Of a stretch of DNA of 64,000 nucleotides, positions 29,893-40,995 are shown one piece after another. A model generated the notes under the pieces. It saw only the letters and a list, made by a program, of their open reading frames with translations. It was not told the DNA's origin and made no database searches. This DNA is from Branchipolynoe longqiensis (lineage: Eukaryota > Annelida > Polychaeta > Phyllodocida > Polynoidae), in NCBI GenBank assembly GCA_030323885.1, contig CM059198.1, positions 59,360,917 to 59,424,916 on the forward strand, read 5' to 3'. Each line of letters starts with the position of its first letter. The first letter of the stretch is position 1. A program made the translations under genes and the position numbers.

Positions 29893-30585
29893 ATTCCAAC
29901 CGGGCGTGGTAGCCTAATGGGTAGAGTGCAGGGCTGGTGTGCGGAAGGTCAGGAGTTCAGTTCCTGGTCGAGTCAAATCAATGAATTTAATATTGATACT
30001 AATACTAGTCACTTGCTAGCCTGTCGCTCGGCGCTCGGCATAGGGCAAGGACTGGTTTTAGCTCAGTGTCAGGATACTGTTTGTTGTTGTTTTACGTCCT
30101 AGCAACATCTAAGGTCATATCAGGACGGGTACCGACTTGTGACAGTGCGCATTCATGGCGACTTAATAGTGCTGCCCCACTGGAAGACCAGGCCACCAGC
30201 ACCATGACCTGATATCCCACTCAGTCACATTATCCTGACACTGAGCGAACCAGTCTTTGCCCTATCCTAATAATGCCGAGCACCAGGCTAGGAAGTAACA
30301 AGTATCAATTGTCAAGTCATTGATTTGACTCGACCAGGGTTCGAACCCACGACCCCACGATCTACCAACACGGAAGATGTACGCTCTAACTCATTTGGCC
30401 TTCCCCTCTGGTCCTAGGATAATATGACTGAGTGGGATATTGGGTCATGGTGCTGGTGGCCTGATTTCCCAGTGGAGCAGCACTATAACGTTGCCATGAG
30501 GGCGCATTGTCACAAGTCGGTACCCTGTCCTGATATGACCTCAGATTTTGCTCGGACGTAAAACTCCAACAACCAGTCAACCGCA
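29893..30585 (+). mobile_element. SINE S1 copy split by another S1
   Basis: Short-type head CGGGCGTGGTAGCCTAATGG and body at 29893-30076; the body and tail resume at 30416-30585. The gap holds a minus-strand S1, bordered by AGGATA on both sides, its target duplication. Confidence 0.85.
30077..30415 (-). mobile_element. SINE S1 copy nested in S1
   Basis: Complete minus-strand copy with the long-type head. TSD AGGATA at 30071-30076 and 30416-30421. Confidence 0.85.
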
Positions 30586-30755
30586 TAAATGTCAACGTAG
30601 GCGTTTGAATGTCATTGGACAAGACTGACAGAACGGATGACATACACCGTGATTAATGCCCATTTCCAGTGATTTCTGCTGACACAGCAATAATCCATCA
30701 ATAATCAATCGATGCACAGAAATAAAATAGAGTGGGTATGGCTGACAAGTCTTAC

Positions 30756-30855
30756 CGCTGGATACTCGTAGCCCTTCTAGCACGGAGCCCTGCCCAAAGA
30801 AATGGTTGTGTCCAAATGCCGACCTCAACTGGACGGCGAAAATAGGATTCTGATT
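30756..30855 (-). CDS. Possible internal host exon
   Basis: 100-bp minus-strand exon with a strong acceptor (CTGTGACTGTATTTCAG) and a strong donor (AGCG|GTAAGA). The phase-0 start reads 'NQNPIFAVQLRSAFGHNHFF' 'GQGSVLEGLRVSSG'. Composition is ordinary protein and no repeat family overlaps it. I do not recognise the family. It is the best splice-flanked exon candidate in the window. Confidence 0.4.
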
Positions 30856-31101
30856 CTGAAATACAGTCACAGTAGGCCTGCCATTAGTTTCAACTCTCCA
30901 AGATTGATTCTATTCTAAGGCACCCCCCCCCACACCCCCACCGCAACCAAACTCCCTCCACGTCACCACCAGAGTTGGAAATGTACGGAGCGGTCCGAAA
31001 GTAGGTCACACACATCAACGCCACCTGGCGAGTAGTTATACAACTATATATATATCAAAACAATACACACACACACATACACACACAGAATGCTGCTCGA
31101 T

Positions 31102-31232
31102 CCCATATTCTCGCCATTGATCAGCGAGTGCCTAACCATTGAAATATCACGTCTAGCGTTTGGATTCGTTCCCATATATCTTCCATTCTTGGATGAGCGC
31201 CTAACCATTGGCATATCACGCATAGATTGGGA
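31102..31232. repeat. ~66-bp tandem duplication
   Basis: Two units with TCCCATAT..CTCGCCATT or CTTCCATT and GCCTAACCATTG.ATATCACG. Between it and 30856 are a C-rich run, a CA repeat and nothing else that I can name. Confidence 0.6.
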
Positions 31233-31252
31233 CTCGCCTTAGGCTTAGTCAA

Positions 31253-31568
31253 ATAGGGCGTAATCGATTTATATTACAGCAAAATAGGATTTGAAGTATT
31301 TTATGATTGTAGAAGCTGACAATCTGGGTTATTAAAAAAAAAAGCATTAAAACAAAACGTAGGACCTGTAAGGGTAGCTGTTATCCTACAGGTACCAGCA
31401 CAGATGTGACGTCATCGCTCCTAGCAAACCCCAGCCAAGAGGTGGGTTATTGGGGTCGGGTCGTTTTGCACACGGCACATGTATTTCTCGACTCCACTCG
31501 CGGTGTTTGATTTGAAATTCTGACGACTCGGGTCACCCGAGTCGCTCAGGTCGTGTTAATCGATTAGG
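31253..31568 (+). mobile_element. MITE X, copy 1 (left end shortened)
   Basis: Family X: ends GGGCGTAATCGATTAA / TTAATCGATTA, body with TAGCTGTTATCCTACAGGTA and CCCCAGCCAAGAGGTGG. This copy lacks ~110 bp just inside the left end compared with 40202-40657. Confidence 0.7.
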
Positions 31569-31690
31569 GCCACAGATTGTACATGTAGGCCCATGAATGA
31601 CAATGGACGCAGTAAAGCAATTTGAAACCAGATTTTGTTGCTCCCGCAATATAATATAATAGTGTTTCTATGCTCTCCTCGCACCTGGGG

Positions 31691-32038
31691 TGGGTTGGTT
31701 GTTGGAGTTTTATGTCTGGGCAACATATAAGGTTATATCAGGACTGGTACTGACTTGTGACAGTGCAAACTCATGGCAACGTTATAGTGCTGCCCCACTG
31801 GGAAACCAGGTCGCTAGCACCATGACCTGATCTCCCACTCAGTCACATTATCCTGACACTGAGTCAGCCAATCCTTGCCCTATCCTAATAATGCCGACCG
31901 CCTGGCTAGGAAGCGACACATATACATTTTTAAGTCCTTGGTTTGACACGACCAGGGTTCAAGCCTGGTGGGTGGAATCCCACGATCTACCAAATCGGGA
32001 GACGGATGCTCAACTCATTCGGCCATCCCGTCTGGTCC
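31691..32038 (-). mobile_element. SINE S1 copy (full length)
   Basis: Tail of the CCAACAACCAACC type; long-type head ending CCGTCTGGTCC. Confidence 0.85.
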
Positions 32039-32145
32039 CTGGCACCAGGGAGATTGGGGTTTAATTCCCTGTCGGGAAAAGTTCAACATTTGTTCAATAC
32101 TGAGGCAATTAAATAAAACAAGTTACTGTAGAAGCCTATAGCATA

Positions 32146-32500
32146 GTTTGTTTGTTGTTGTTTTACATCGTAGCAACATCTAAGGTCATATCAGGATGAG
32201 TATCGACTTGTGACAGTGCGCACTCATGGTGACTTTATAGTGCTGCCTCACTGGGAAACCAGGTTACCAGCACCATGATCTCATATCCCAGTCAGTAACA
32301 TTATCCTGACACTGAGCCAACCAGTCCTTGCCCTATCCTTATACTGTCGAGCGCCAGGCTAGGAAGCGACAAGTATCAATTTTGAAGTCATTGGTTTGAC
32401 TCGACCAGGATTCCAACCCACAAACTCATGGATTCGGATCTCCCGATCTCCCAAAACAGGAGACAGACACTCTACTCATTCGGCCACCCCGTCTGGTCCT
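32146..32500 (-). mobile_element. SINE S1 copy with 9-bp TSD
   Basis: Flanked by TATAGCATA on both sides (32137-32145, 32501-32509), which defines both ends exactly. Confidence 0.9.
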
Positions 32501-32544
32501 TATAGCATAACTTTGTTGGCGTGCTTCCCACAATGTATTTAGCA

Positions 32545-32695
32545 TGCATACACTTCAAATATCCCCAAAGTTTGCCATTTTAAAGTTGTCACTTCAACTA
32601 AAATAAGGTAGATTATAGCGATCAACCTAATATATTTATCTCAGAAAATGACAGAAACAATAAAAAACATCGGACTGTGCAGCTTTAATAAAAAC
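32545..32695 (+). repeat. Dispersed repeat R4, copy 2
   Basis: Contains GGTAGATTATAGCGATCAAC and ACATCGGACTGTGCAGC, matching copy 1 at 9800. Confidence 0.55.
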
Positions 32696-32721
32696 CTGCT
32701 CCTTTAAGAGTGCTTGCTGGC

Positions 32722-33243
32722 TTCGCATGTGGAACTTCTGGCTTTCGAATGCTAGCCGAGTCTAATCAATGCCGTACAAAATTGATACTTGTTGCTACCT
32801 TTCACCCGTACTGCTGCAGTAGGGGTGCAAACCAACCCTATGTAAAAGCTGTCGAAAAAACGGGTCAATGAATTGAGAGCCTAATTTCACAATCTAAGAA
32901 GCAACATTTATTCTTTACATATGTCTTATCGATAGGCCGCTACCTTTGAGTTGAAAAATATAATATAATATCCAGTTTAATGCAATTTAAAAGTGAAATC
33001 GATGGCGTTCTGCAGCCGCCATCTTGTCTTTTTGCATTCTCTCCCATTTCACCAACTCTGTGCCTATATGGGTAGCCATTTGATACTGGAGCCACAGTTT
33101 CTAGGTCATGGTCCATACTAAAGCTATTTTCGCCCGTATTTAGACTATGTTGTCATTCACCTGTGTACTACAAGTACCGGGTGAATCTTTTATCTAGTTG
33201 CTACCTAGCCTGGCACTCGGCATTAATAGGATATGGTAAAGTT
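32722..33243 (+). mobile_element. SINE S1 fragment split by a MITE
   Basis: S1 head and body 32722-32799, then MITE M, then S1 from 33206 (TAGCCTGGCACTCGGCATTA). Truncated at both ends. Confidence 0.7.
32800..33196 (+). mobile_element. MITE M, copy 1: MULE-like with 9-bp TSD
   Basis: GTTGCTACC at 32791-32799 and 33197-33205. The right end GGGTGAATCTTTTATCTA is the inverse of the copy-2 left end. 397 bp, no gene. The interior around 32905-33060 resembles Harbinger intron DNA at 28870-29010. Confidence 0.75.
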
Positions 33244-33418
33244 GCACAGCTTACCTCATTTGAATCGTTGGAAAAACATTCCCTTAACCATGGTCACATT
33301 TTACATTGAGATAATGTGGCTGCCTATGTTGTGAGATTTGTTGCATGCTTTCCTATATTAATTTAAAATGTTTGCACTTAAAATATCTTAAAATAACAGT
33401 TATTTCAAACAAATGTAA

Positions 33419-33945
33419 TGGCGCTGTCACATTACAACGTTTCTCGCTAACGCATGTCGACGTGTGTCATTTTTTGGCGAAACGTCGGAACACATCTAGA
33501 AGCGTTATGCGCGTGTTAGGCACATGTTGGTATACGTTGATATACGGAGATGGTCGGCAGCGCGTGTCAGGGAATCGGCAAAGTTTTGTGCTTGCATAAA
33601 ACTTTCAACGTGCGACAATGCGCGGGTGACAACATTATGACGACGTTAGGGGCGCATAGAGATACGTTAAGCGCGCTGGAATAACATTATGCGAAAGCTA
33701 GGCACATGCTCCGCGCACGTGAGGCTCGTTGCGCCAAACTGATGCTTTGTTGTTTTATGTCCTAGCTACATCTAAGATCATATCAGGACGGCGCGCCAAA
33801 CCTTTTTGGGTTTTTTCGCACAACATTGGTCACCCGCTACCAATACTTTGCGCTGACGCCGAAAAGTTTGACGTATCTCGACGATTAAAAGTGATTTTAC
33901 GCGTTGGCAGCATGCCGCCGAGATACGTCATAGTATGACAGGGCT
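33419..33945 (+). mobile_element. MITE H, copy 1 (Harbinger-type TSD)
   Basis: TIR TGGCGCTGTCACATTACAAC; TAA on the left and TTA on the right. About 527 bp. It contains an internal piece of S1 SINE tail at 33752-33790 (TTGTTGTTTTATGTCCTAGC). Confidence 0.75.
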
Positions 33946-33949
33946 GTTA

Positions 33950-34022
33950 GGTAGTTCAATCTACTATGTTTATATCAGAAAATGGCACAAACTCAAAACC
34001 ATCGGACTATATAACTTAAACC
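33950..34022 (+). repeat. Dispersed repeat R4, partial copy
   Basis: AGTTCAATCTACTATGTTTA and AACCATCGGACTATATAACT match the second half of R4; directly beside MITE H copy 1. Confidence 0.45.
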
Positions 34023-34110
34023 TTTGGTGATGCCCGAGTGCATTATTGTGTGTGTGCGCGTGACGAATGGGAGTTATTTGGGTCGACGTTCCATGTATAA
34101 TAGAGTTTTA

Positions 34111-34600
34111 GTGTGGTGGGGTGGGGGTGTAGGTGTGTGGTGGGGGTGTAGGTGTGTGGTGGGGGTTTAGGGATGTGGTGGGAGTGTAGGTGTAGGTGTA
34201 GGTGTTTGGTGTGTTTGTGTGTGGTGGTGTAGGTGTGTGGTGGTGGTGTGTAGTGGGGGTGTAGGTGTGTATGGTGGGGGTTTAGGGATGTGGTGTGGGT
34301 GTAGATATGTGTGTGATGGGGGTGTATGTGTTTGTTGGGTCTGTGTGGTGGGGTGTATGTGTGTGGTAAGGTTTTTTAGGGGTGTGGGATGGGGTGTAGG
34401 TGTGGTGGTGGTATGGGTGCAGGTGTGGTGGGGGTGTAGGTGTGTGGTGGTGGTTTAGGGATGTGGTGTGGGTGTGGGTGTAGGTGTTTGGTGTGTTTGT
34501 GTGTGGTGGTGGTGTGTGGTGGGGGTGTAGGTGTGTATGGTGGGGGTTTAGGGCTGTGGTGGGGGTGTAGGGGTGTGGTGGGGGTTCACGGATGCTAAAC
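34111..34600 (+). repeat. G/T-rich minisatellite (GGTGTAGGTGTGTGGTGGG)n
   Basis: About 490 bp of GGGGGTGTAGGTGTGTGGTG variants with almost no C. Apparent Val/Gly/Cys-rich frames are by-products. Confidence 0.9.
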
Positions 34601-34639
34601 ATTGTGAGGTGCCATTCTGCAAGACACCTCTACACCTCT

Positions 34640-35085
34640 GCCACAAACCACCTACACCCCCACCACGCACACGATCAACCCCCACTACACACACCTACAC
34701 CCCCACAACATCCCTACACCCCGCCACATCCCTAAGCCCCCACCACCCCCAAACACCCCAACACACCCACCCATCATACTCACTCACCACACACCCCTAA
34801 ACCCCATCCACACACCCCTAAATCCACATACACCCCCACCACACACACCAAAATCCTCACCACACCCCTACACCTCCACAACACACCCACCACACAAACA
34901 TACACCCCCACCACACACACCTACACCCCAGCCACACCTACCACACCACACACCCCTAAATTCACAAACACACACACCACACACGAAAATCCTCACCACA
35001 CCCCTACACCTGCACCACACAAAATTACACCCCCAACCCACACACCTACACCCCAACCACACCCACCCCACACCCCAATTTCAGG
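34640..35085 (+). repeat. C/A-rich minisatellite, inverse of the G/T array
   Basis: CACCTACACCCCCACCACAC variants, the reverse complement of the preceding array; a ~40-bp unique spacer separates them. Confidence 0.9.
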
Positions 35086-35327
35086 TTCAACCTGATACTA
35101 AAGTTAACATAAAGGTTAAAAGTCACAGTACAACTTGAACGTCACGTTCCAAGTTGAAGTTACAAGTTCAACCTCAAACTAAAGGTCTCTATTTTAAATG
35201 GAAGCCCGGCCATCAGAGACCCATATATACCACATACTCTTCCAAGGTGCATTCTGACAACTGTATGTCAGTTCACACCTGATGCCCCTCTCCAACAAAC
35301 TCATCTGTAATATATTGACTGTACCTC

Positions 35328-35694
35328 TCATAGACAAATACATGTGCCGTGTGCAAAACAACCCTCTTGGCTGGGGTTTGCAAGGAGCGATTACGTCACA
35401 TTTGCGATGGTGCATTCCTGCAGGATAACAGCCACCGGTACCAGTCATACATCTTTTTTTTTTTATAGTAACATAGATTAATGAAATGGAAATATCACTA
35501 AACTATGCCATCATAAAATATTTAAATCATATTTTGCTGTATTTATATCGGCTATTAAAAAGCAAAAAAAAGGGCCACCATTTTTTCCACCCAAGCGTGG
35601 AGAAGCGTATTCGATTATTCAACCCGAGTTTGCAGGATGTGCGCATGCGCCAAAAAGTGGCTCGGGTGACCCGAGTCGATTAATCGATTACGCC
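35328..35694 (-). mobile_element. MITE X, copy 2 (minus)
   Basis: The end CGATTAATCGATTACGCCC at 35694 and the TCTTGGCTGGGGTTTGC body place it inverted relative to 40202-40657. The other terminus is missing. Confidence 0.65.
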
Positions 35695-35699
35695 CTTGA

Positions 35700-35850
35700 A
35701 GTCCACATGTACAGCTTAGCGTGCATGTGGGTCATGGTCACTGATCCATGACTACAGCCAAACCTTTTCTATATGCATGAATATAGGGGCCCTCCCAGCA
35801 GATACAGGGACATATACCAGTGTGTGCAACAGGAGTGTGTGGGTGTGTGT
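35700..35850 (+). repeat. Dispersed repeat R3, copy 2
   Basis: Same orientation as 720-960. The following DNA to 36180 has no recognisable feature. Confidence 0.4.
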
Positions 35851-36179
35851 GGATACAATTCATCTCATAAGGTGGTGCAGAAACAATATTTTAATATGCC
35901 GCATACATCCAGATGGGGCAATATCGACATCATTTGCGGGATGTCTTAAGCATGTCCTAGTAATATTGTTAATATTAACAATAATACCAGAATAATACAA
36001 ATATCAAATAACAGTAGAAATTAATAGCAAATTACATAACATCTCTGATTATAATTTTAATAAACCATATTCGAATAAATTTGTTCATTAACTATATTCA
36101 CCAAAGTCATTAAGTCTCATGTTGTTCTCAAATACATCAACAGGTGGTGACAGGTGAATATACCCCACAGGTGCAGTAA

Positions 36180-36480
36180 TCAAACTCTACACCCACCTCC
36201 ACACTCACACCCACATCCACAGCCACCTCCAGTGGCCACCATTGGGTGGACTGCTAAAACAACAACCCATCTGCCTGTGTTTATATTAGACTAATGGTTT
36301 ATATGATGCCATACATCATGATTTGTTCGCATTCCTGGTTATTTCTCATGAACTATGTAAAATACTTTTTATTTTAAGACAAGTGATTATTGGAACAGAC
36401 CAAGGTCGTTCCCCAGTTAAAATGACTAAGTTTATAATACAAGCACTGCAATGTTACACTTATAGTCAAAATAACAAATC
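36180..36480 (-). repeat. Dispersed repeat R2, copy 2 (inverted)
   Basis: GACTGCTAAAACAACAACCC is the reverse complement of the copy at 7273-7292; the CACCCACATCCAC array corresponds to the GGGTGT array there. Confidence 0.6.
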
Positions 36481-36707
36481 TCAATTTTAATGTAATTTCA
36501 ATTTAATTATGGACAGAATATTCATGAGAAAATAGTTTCATAATAGACACTGCAAATAGCCATTTAAGCCCTTTCTAGTGTTATGTTTTGTTAGGTTATC
36601 TATTGAATATTAAACAAGTTGTACCCTCTGACAGGTCACCCTGTCTTGGTTTTTCAATACGCCTTGAAAAACCAAGACGTTTTGAATTCCTAGTCCTGGC
36701 CTCTACC

Positions 36708-36842
36708 TGCACACTGTCACAAGTCAGTACCCATCCTGATATGACCTTAGATGTTGATAGGCTATCAAGAAACAACAACAAACAAGCTGATCGGTACTGA
36801 TATTACCTTAGATGTTGCTGGAACCCAAAACTCCAACAACCA
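36708..36842 (+). mobile_element. Two SINE S1 tails in tandem
   Basis: The first tail ends GATAGGCTATCAAGAAACAA and the second begins GATCGGTACTGATATTACCT and ends AAACTCCAACAACC. No heads or bodies. Confidence 0.7.
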
Positions 36843-37004
36843 TGCCACCACCTTTTATTTATTTATTTTCATTTTAATTTTTTTATGAGCCCGCCTATCC
36901 TCCGAAAATCCTCATTGGATAGGTGCCCAGGGGCTGTGCGATAACCTCTGCCAATTAAGATTTCCACCAATGTGCATACCTCCGAGCGTCATCATATAAT
37001 AGGC

Positions 37005-37412
37005 TAGATAAAAGATTCACCCGGTACTTGTAGTACACAGGTGAAGGACAACATACTGTAAATACGGGTGAAAATAGCTTTAGTATGGGACAGGAAGTAC
37101 AATGCCTGGCTCCAGTGTCAAATGGTTACTTAATATTGGTACAGAATTGGTGAAATGGGAGAGAATGCAAAAAGACAAGATGGTGGCCATAGAACGCCGT
37201 CGATTTCACTTTTAAATCTTATTAAACTAAATGTTTTATTATATTATTCAACTCGAAGGTAGCGGGAAAATATGAAGACATATACAAAGAATAGATGTTG
37301 CTCTTAGATTGTGAAATTAGGCTCTGATTTCATTTCCCTGCCTTTTCGACCGTTTTTATATAGGGCTGGTATTCACCCCTGTACTACAAGTATGGGGTGG
37401 ATCTTTTATCTA
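37005..37412 (-). mobile_element. MITE M, copy 2: 9-bp TSD
   Basis: ATAATAGGC at 36996-37004 and 37413-37421. TIR TAGATAAAAGATTCACCC..TACTTGTAGTACA at the left, inverse at the right. 408 bp; interior is inverted relative to copy 1. Confidence 0.85.
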
Positions 37413-37439
37413 ATAATAGGCCAGCTACTCTCATACTAA

Positions 37440-37965
37440 TAGTCCTGTCACACTATGACGTATCTCGCCGGCGCGCCACCAATGTGCAAAATCACTTTTA
37501 ATCGTCGAGAGACGTCAAACTTTTCGGCGTTTTGTTAGCGTGCGGCCGGCGTTGTGAGAATTTTTTTTTTTAAGTTTTGGCGCACTGTCCTGATATGACC
37601 TTAGATGTTGGTAGGATGTAAAACAACAACAGACAAAAAAAGCAACAGTTTGGCGCAACGTGTGGGAACGAGCCTCACGCGCGCGAGGCGTCAGTAGAAA
37701 AAAAGTATTCGTACATCCAACGGACTTCTAACGTATCTTGATGAGCCCCTAAGTCGCCATAACATTGGCACCCACGCGTTGGTGCATGTTGAAAGTTTTG
37801 TGCAGGCACAAAACTTCGCCGATTCCCTGACGCGCGCTGCCGACCATCGCCATAGATGAACAAATACCAACGCACACGTAACGCCTCCAGACGTCTCCCG
37901 ACGTTGTGACAAAAAAAGGACACACGACGCGCGTTGGTGAGAAACGTTGTAATGTGACAGCAGCA
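37440..37965 (-). mobile_element. MITE H, copy 2
   Basis: TAA at 37437-37439 and 37966-37968. TIR TAGTCCTGTCACACTATGAC / TGCTGCTGTCACATTACAAC. Inverted relative to copies 1 and 3. It carries the S1 tail piece at about 37585-37640. It lies 18 bp from MITE M copy 2. Confidence 0.85.
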
Positions 37966-37967
37966 TA

Positions 37968-38098
37968 AGTCTATGTGGTGTGGGAGGTTAAAAGCGTAGG
38001 CTGGGGCTTTCTATCGACCAACTGTCTAACATGATGAAAACAAACCTTTTCAGACTTAACTCCTGATAAGCAGTACACATCTTTTTTAAAAACCCCTA
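37968..38098 (+). mobile_element. SINE S2 fragment
   Basis: Body from TCTATGTGGTGTGGGAGG to GATAAGCAGTACACATCTT; the head is absent. Confidence 0.7.
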
Positions 38099-38144
38099 AA
38101 TAACCAAACAAACAAGCTGAACCAACCATCAAAGAGAGTGCAAT

Positions 38145-38764
38145 CAGAGAGCGTGTATATAGATGAGAGGGACAACTCCCGCGAAAATCGGTAACACAGG
38201 ATACGGTGGCGCCTCTCGCGGTTATTGTTGAACAAGGCTTGAGTTTGACGGTACACGCAGTGCAAAACATCAGTTTTATTCAAAATTAATAGGAATCCAG
38301 AACCCTAACCTCATAAATTTAATATAATCTTTTTGGTAAACATGTTTTCTATATGTTTTCCAAACGGTTTGTTTCTATGTGGGTAGTTTTAGAGATATTT
38401 CACTTTTTCTGTATGAAGATTGCTCACCACCATTGACAATGCATTGAGTTTGCCGTACGTGTAGTGCAAAACGTGTATTTTATTCAAAATTAATAGAAAT
38501 ACAGAACCCTAACCATATGAATTTAATATAGTCTCATCGTTGAATATGTTTTCTATATGTATTCCAAACAGTTTGTTTCTATGTGGTGTAGTTTTAGAGA
38601 TATTTCACTTTTTCTGTATGAAGATTGCACAAGACCATTGACAATGCCTTGAGTTTGCTGGTACACGTAAACTGTTCAACAACCACCACTTGGAGCGCCA
38701 CAGTCGGCAGCTGTTACACGTCTAGTATGAAAGTTGTCCCTCTCATCTATATACACGCTCTCTG
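38145..38764. mobile_element. 620-bp TIR element carrying two satellite units
   Basis: TIR CAGAGAGCGTGTATATAGAT (about 33 bp) and its inverse. GTGCAAT is repeated at 38138-38144 and 38765-38771. The core holds two ~204-bp satellite units (38270-38660). CAG-type ends with a 7-8-bp TSD are hAT-like, which is a guess. No gene. Confidence 0.8.
38270..38660 (+). repeat. ~205-bp satellite, two units
   Basis: Unit: TTTTATTCAAAATTAATAG, CAGAACCCTAACC, ATAAATTTAATATAATCT, GTGTAGTTTTAGAGATATTT, ACTTTTTCTGTATGAAGATT, CCATTGACAATGC, TTGAGTTTGC. Period about 204 bp. Confidence 0.85.
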
Positions 38765-38908
38765 GTGCAATGCTGGTTAAGATAAGGTGCTGCCAGCTGG
38801 TGTTTGACGACACAATCAGTTCACAGGTTCACCACCCCCTGCTGGCTGACCCCGAGTCCGTCAGTCCTGGTCCCGACCGCCAGATGTCATCGTCAAGCCG
38901 GACCAGAC

Positions 38909-39244
38909 GTTTGTTTGTTGTTGTTTTACGTCCTAGCAACATCTAAGGTCATATCAGGATGGGTACCGACTTGTGACAGTGCGCACTCATGGCAACTTTA
39001 TAGTGCTGTCCCACTGGGAAACCAGGCTGCCGGCACCATGACCTGGTATCCCACTCAGTCACATTATCCTGACACTGAGCACACCAGTCCTTGCCCTCTC
39101 CTAATAATGCCGAGCGCCTGGCTAGGAAGCGACAAGTATCAATTTGTAAGTCATTGGTTTGACTCGACCAGGGTTCGAACACACGACCCCACGATCTACC
39201 AGCACGGGAGACAGACGCTCTAACTCATTCGGCCATTCCCGTCT
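38909..39244 (-). mobile_element. SINE S1 copy (full length)
   Basis: Minus strand; head against head with the next S1 copy, forming an inverted dimer 38909-39583. Confidence 0.85.
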
Positions 39245-39583
39245 GTCAGATGGGATGGCTGAATGTGTTGGACATCCGTCTCCTGTGTTGAGATATCGGG
39301 GGATCTGAACCCATAAGTTTGTGGTTTCGAACACTGGTCGAGTCAAACCAATGACTTAAAAATTGATACTTCTCGCTTCCTAGCCTGGCGCTCGGCATTA
39401 TTAGGACAGGGCAAGGACTGGTGTGACTGAGTGGGATATTAGGTCATGGTGCTGGTCACCTGGTCTCCCAGTGGGGCAGCACTATATAGTCACCATGAGT
39501 GAGTACTGTCACAAGTAGGTACCCGTTCTGATATGACATTAGATGTTGCTAAGACATAAAACAACAACAAACAAACATCATCC
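39245..39583 (+). mobile_element. SINE S1 copy (full length)
   Basis: Plus strand, long-type head; tail AAAACAACAACAAACAAACA. About 25 bp of the body (GGTTGGCTCAGTGTCAGGATAAT) is deleted. Confidence 0.85.
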
Positions 39584-39681
39584 AGCTGGCGCAGGCACGT
39601 CGGCCGACCATTGAGCGGTGCCTGAAAGACGATCGAACTTGATCATTTAGATCATATCAGAAGCGCAATCATTTAGAGGAT

Positions 39682-40165
39682 TTGGTTGGTTGGTTGTTGG
39701 AGTTTTACGTCCTGCCAACATCTAAGGTCATATCAGGACGGCGATCATTTAGAGGATTGGTTGGTTCGTTGTTGGAGTTTTACATCCTGGCAACATCTAA
39801 GCTCATATCAGGGCAGCGATCATTTAGAAGATTGGTTGGTTGGTTGTTGGAGTTTTACTTCCTGGCGACATCTGTGGTCATAGCAGGACGAGTACCGACT
39901 TGTGACAGTGGATGCTCATGGTGACTTTATAGTGCTGCCCCACTGGGAAATCACTCCACCCATACCATGACCTGGTATCTCACTCAGTCATATTATCTTG
40001 ACACCAAGTCAACCAGTCCTTGCCCTATCCTAATAATGCTGAGCCCCTGGCTAGGAAGCGACAAGTTTCAACTTTTAAGTCATTGGTTTAACTCGACCAG
40101 AGTTCGAATCCCACGATCTACCAAAACGGGAGATGGACACTCAACACATTTGGCCATCCTGATCA
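39682..40165 (-). mobile_element. SINE S1 copy preceded by two extra tails
   Basis: Tails at about 39684-39740 and 39758-39815, then the full copy from about 39834. Each tail is preceded by the same GATCATTTAGAGGATT-like bases (39668, 39743, 39818). Confidence 0.75.
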
Positions 40166-40201
40166 GTTGGACTTTAGAGGAAGTAGAAGTTGTATCAAGG
40201 G

Positions 40202-40657
40202 GCGTAATCGATTAATCACCTCGGGTCACCCGAGCCACTTTTTGGCGCATGTGCATATCCTACAGACTCGGGTTGAATAAACGAATACGCTTGGGGTGGA
40301 CAAAATGGTGGCTTAATCTAAAACTTAATATTTGTTTTCAATAACCGATATAAGTACAGCAAAATAGGATTTAAAGTATGTTGTGATTGTAGAAGCTGAC
40401 AATCTGAATTTTTTTTTTTTAAAGCATTAAAACAACTAGTAGGACTTGTACTCGTAGCTGTTATCCTACAGGTACCAGCACAGATGTGACGTCATCCCTC
40501 CTAGCGAACCCCAGCCAAGAGGTGGCTTACTGGGGTCGGGTCGTTTTGCACATGGCACATGTATTTCTCAACTCCACTCGCGGTGTTCGATTTGAAATTC
40601 TGACGACTCCGGTAACCCGAGTCGCCCGGGTCGTGTTAATCGATTACAGCCACTGTT
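40202..40657 (+). mobile_element. MITE X, copy 3 (full length)
   Basis: Ends GGGCGTAATCGATTAATC and inverse GGCTGTAATCGATTAACAC, each followed by a small TCGGGTcACCCGA palindrome. 456 bp, no gene. From 40658 to 40867 nothing is recognised. Confidence 0.75.
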
Positions 40658-40995
40658 TCCGTAGTTGAACTTAGGAAAGAATCATTACCGAATTATCACA
40701 GCGGTAGTCTTTCACAAAGGCTACAACCATAGTCCGTACACGTGCCTCACCACCACGCGGTGGCGGCTGGAACTACACTGACCATTGTTGCCATTCTGAG
40801 GCACCAGGTGGCAGTAGGCTAGCCAAGATTTATTTTACGTTGAAAAACAAAATTAATAATTAGGAAATGGTTGGTTGTTGGGAGTTTTACATCCTGGCAA
40901 AATATTAAGGTCATATCAGGACGGGTACCGACTTGTGACAGGTCACACTCATGGTGACTTTATAGTTCTGCCCAACTGGGAGACCAGGTCATCAG

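Noticed and set aside
33345..33599. Plus-strand frame in MITE H region as a gene
   Set aside because: It crosses the MITE boundary, and the three MITE copies do not preserve the frame.
34219..35071. Open frames rich in Val/Gly/Cys or His/Thr/Pro
   Set aside because: They are translations of the G/T and C/A minisatellites.
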